Assembly: GCF_041381155.1 (NCBI RefSeq)
Contig: NC_091135.1
Coordinates: forward strand, 60,052,567-60,116,566
Direction of reading: 5' to 3'
Source of the DNA: Argopecten irradians
Taxonomy: Eukaryota > Mollusca > Bivalvia > Pectinida > Pectinidae
DNA: 64,000 nucleotides
The notes beneath the pieces are model-generated. The model saw nothing but the letters and a program-made list of their open reading frames with translations. It was not told the DNA's origin and ran no database searches. A program made the translations under genes and the position numbers. Positions 62,688 through 64,000 of the stretch are shown piece after piece. Position 1 is the stretch's first letter. The number at the start of each line of letters is the position of its first letter.

Positions 62688-62800
62688 GATCGGCCCAATC
62701 GGCCCTCTGGCACTCTGGAAACCCGAAGATCGGCCCAATCGGCCCTCTGGCACTCTGGAAACCCGAAGATCGGCCCAAATCGGCCCTACGGCACTATAAG
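62688..62800. repeat. 40-bp tandem repeat, 2.8 copies
   Basis: Units at 62688, 62728 and 62768 (partial) read gatcggcccaatcggccctc and then tggcactctggaaacccgaa. The block is markedly G/C-rich compared with its surroundings. Confidence 0.9.
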
Positions 62801-62802
62801 GG

Positions 62803-63903
62803 TTAATTAAGACGCGGGACGCGTCTTTCCCGGAGCGGAAGAAAGTTATCACAAAGAATTTTGTGATAAATTTTAAAGTGCTTTGAACTTGCGTGAATAG
62901 TTGCTAAATTTTAACATCAATTATCAGTTAATACTATTGTGTGTAATTTGACATTCCTAAGGTTATATTCTTGATCATATTTACGTTTGTGACATTTGAG
63001 ATAAAACCCCATATGTGTGATAACTGTGTATATCCTCTGGCAATTTACTTTGATACCTTTTCTGAAAGATTTTAAGTTCCATTCTATTACGTAACCGGAT
63101 TAATGTCACGGCCATCCAAATTGCCTAAAGGACACTGACCACGGCTGATTAATCTGCCAATGAGCGATATCTGTCAATCATAATTCTGTAATTTTATTGT
63201 ATGTACATTATTTAAGCATGAAATATTTTATTTGTAAAGCAGTTAGGTCTCCGACTTTGTACGGAACACATCAGCTATATTCTGGACACTCCAGAATAGC
63301 CATCCGTCAAGTCAAAGTTATAATCATTAAATTCCAAAGTTCAACTTCAACATTTTCTTTCGTCATCTTTACATCGTGACAAAACGTGCGGAAGTTTCCG
63401 TATGTTAGTATACTAAATTCAATACTTAAATGAAAAACCAATTTCTTTATTCCTTTGCTTGAGTCCTTCATTCACAACATCTATGAGTGGTCTTGGCACT
63501 TTGATTTAATCAAGTAATGGGAAAGTAACTATCCGCAAATAAATTAATTTCAGGATGGAAGCAGTGTGGAAGCTTACTTCTGGCACAGACCAAGGACAGG
63601 CTTGTTACCATAGAGAGGAAACACTCGTTAGCTAAGTAAGGCATTTCCGTCGAAGCTTGTTTGTGTGTGTGTGTTATATTAAAAAGTGGCATTTTTCGAC
63701 GATGTTGATGGTGATGTTTAGATAAGAAATTATTTAATCTAATTAACTACGTTTTGCGTCGATCCATAAACAAATAAGTAAGTGTTGGCAATAATGAAGT
63801 TCAAATTAAAATTTCAAAATTAATTGATTGAAAGGGTTATTGGTGTAGAATCTCACCTTGTGACACCCTCCGAGATCGCCAAGCTGTGCCCATGGATTAA
63901 GAC
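62803..63903 (+). repeat. 1.1-kb duplicated block, copy 2
   Basis: Direct copy of 60793-61940, shorter by about 47 bases. Differences are dominated by many isolated single-base losses, often in homopolymers, spread along the whole length. Confidence 0.85.
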
Positions 63904-64000
63904 ATCAGATCTGCAGGTAAATACGGAGAATTTATAAACAATAAAAGGACTGAAAGATTGCAATTATTGGAGATGTAAGTGCAATCTTGGTGGGCGCTAT

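Noticed and set aside
60793-63903. Paired direct repeats as long terminal repeats of a retroelement
   Set aside because: The 862 bases between them encode nothing like a capsid or polymerase, there are no TG...CA ends or primer site, and part of the repeat is dispersed on its own.

Overview
This window looks like nuclear DNA from a lophotrochozoan animal, most likely a bivalve mollusc. It is AT-rich, its genes are split into short exons by long repeat-filled introns, and it carries SINE-like repeats ending in (AAAC)n plus short GC-rich tandem repeats of a kind I associate with bivalves. That assignment is inference from style and repeats. No species marker such as rRNA or mitochondrial DNA is present.

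Layout. 1-2256 is a 39-bp minisatellite whose unit is a multiple of three, so it imitates giant reading frames. 2.9-21.6 kb holds a tandem cluster of three small secreted proteins with two EF-hands each (A, B, C). All three share the same exon plan and a conserved cysteine pair around the EF-hands. A and C look intact. B is a pseudogene swollen by a terminal-inverted-repeat element with an AC-rich core and by an R2/NeSL-type LINE fragment. 22.4-26 kb is a retroposon patch with two SINE-like copies and a decayed CR1/Jockey-type LINE. 26.0-42.0 kb holds two tandem TMEM70-family genes (mitochondrial inner-membrane assembly factors). Each is a 57-60 bp first exon, a 4-6 kb repeat-rich intron and one large second exon.

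43.6-54.4 kb (minus strand) is a complete 17-exon gene of the PDPR/DMGDH/SARDH family. All splice phases agree and give 842 codons. From 55.8 kb a paralogue starts head-to-head on the plus strand, but only its first two exons can be seen. Its second exon lies in a contiguous 1.25-kb tandem duplication whose second copy is broken. 59-64 kb is almost entirely repeats, including another 1.1-kb duplicated block whose second copy is riddled with single-base losses. Both blocks raise the question of false duplication in the assembly.

Functionally the TMEM70 pair and the PDPR-like pair are both nuclear genes for mitochondrial proteins. The EF-hand cluster is predicted to enter the secretory pathway and bind calcium. 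No shared pathway links the groups; each looks like a local tandem or inverted gene duplication. No tRNA, rRNA, CRISPR array or intact autonomous transposon was found.
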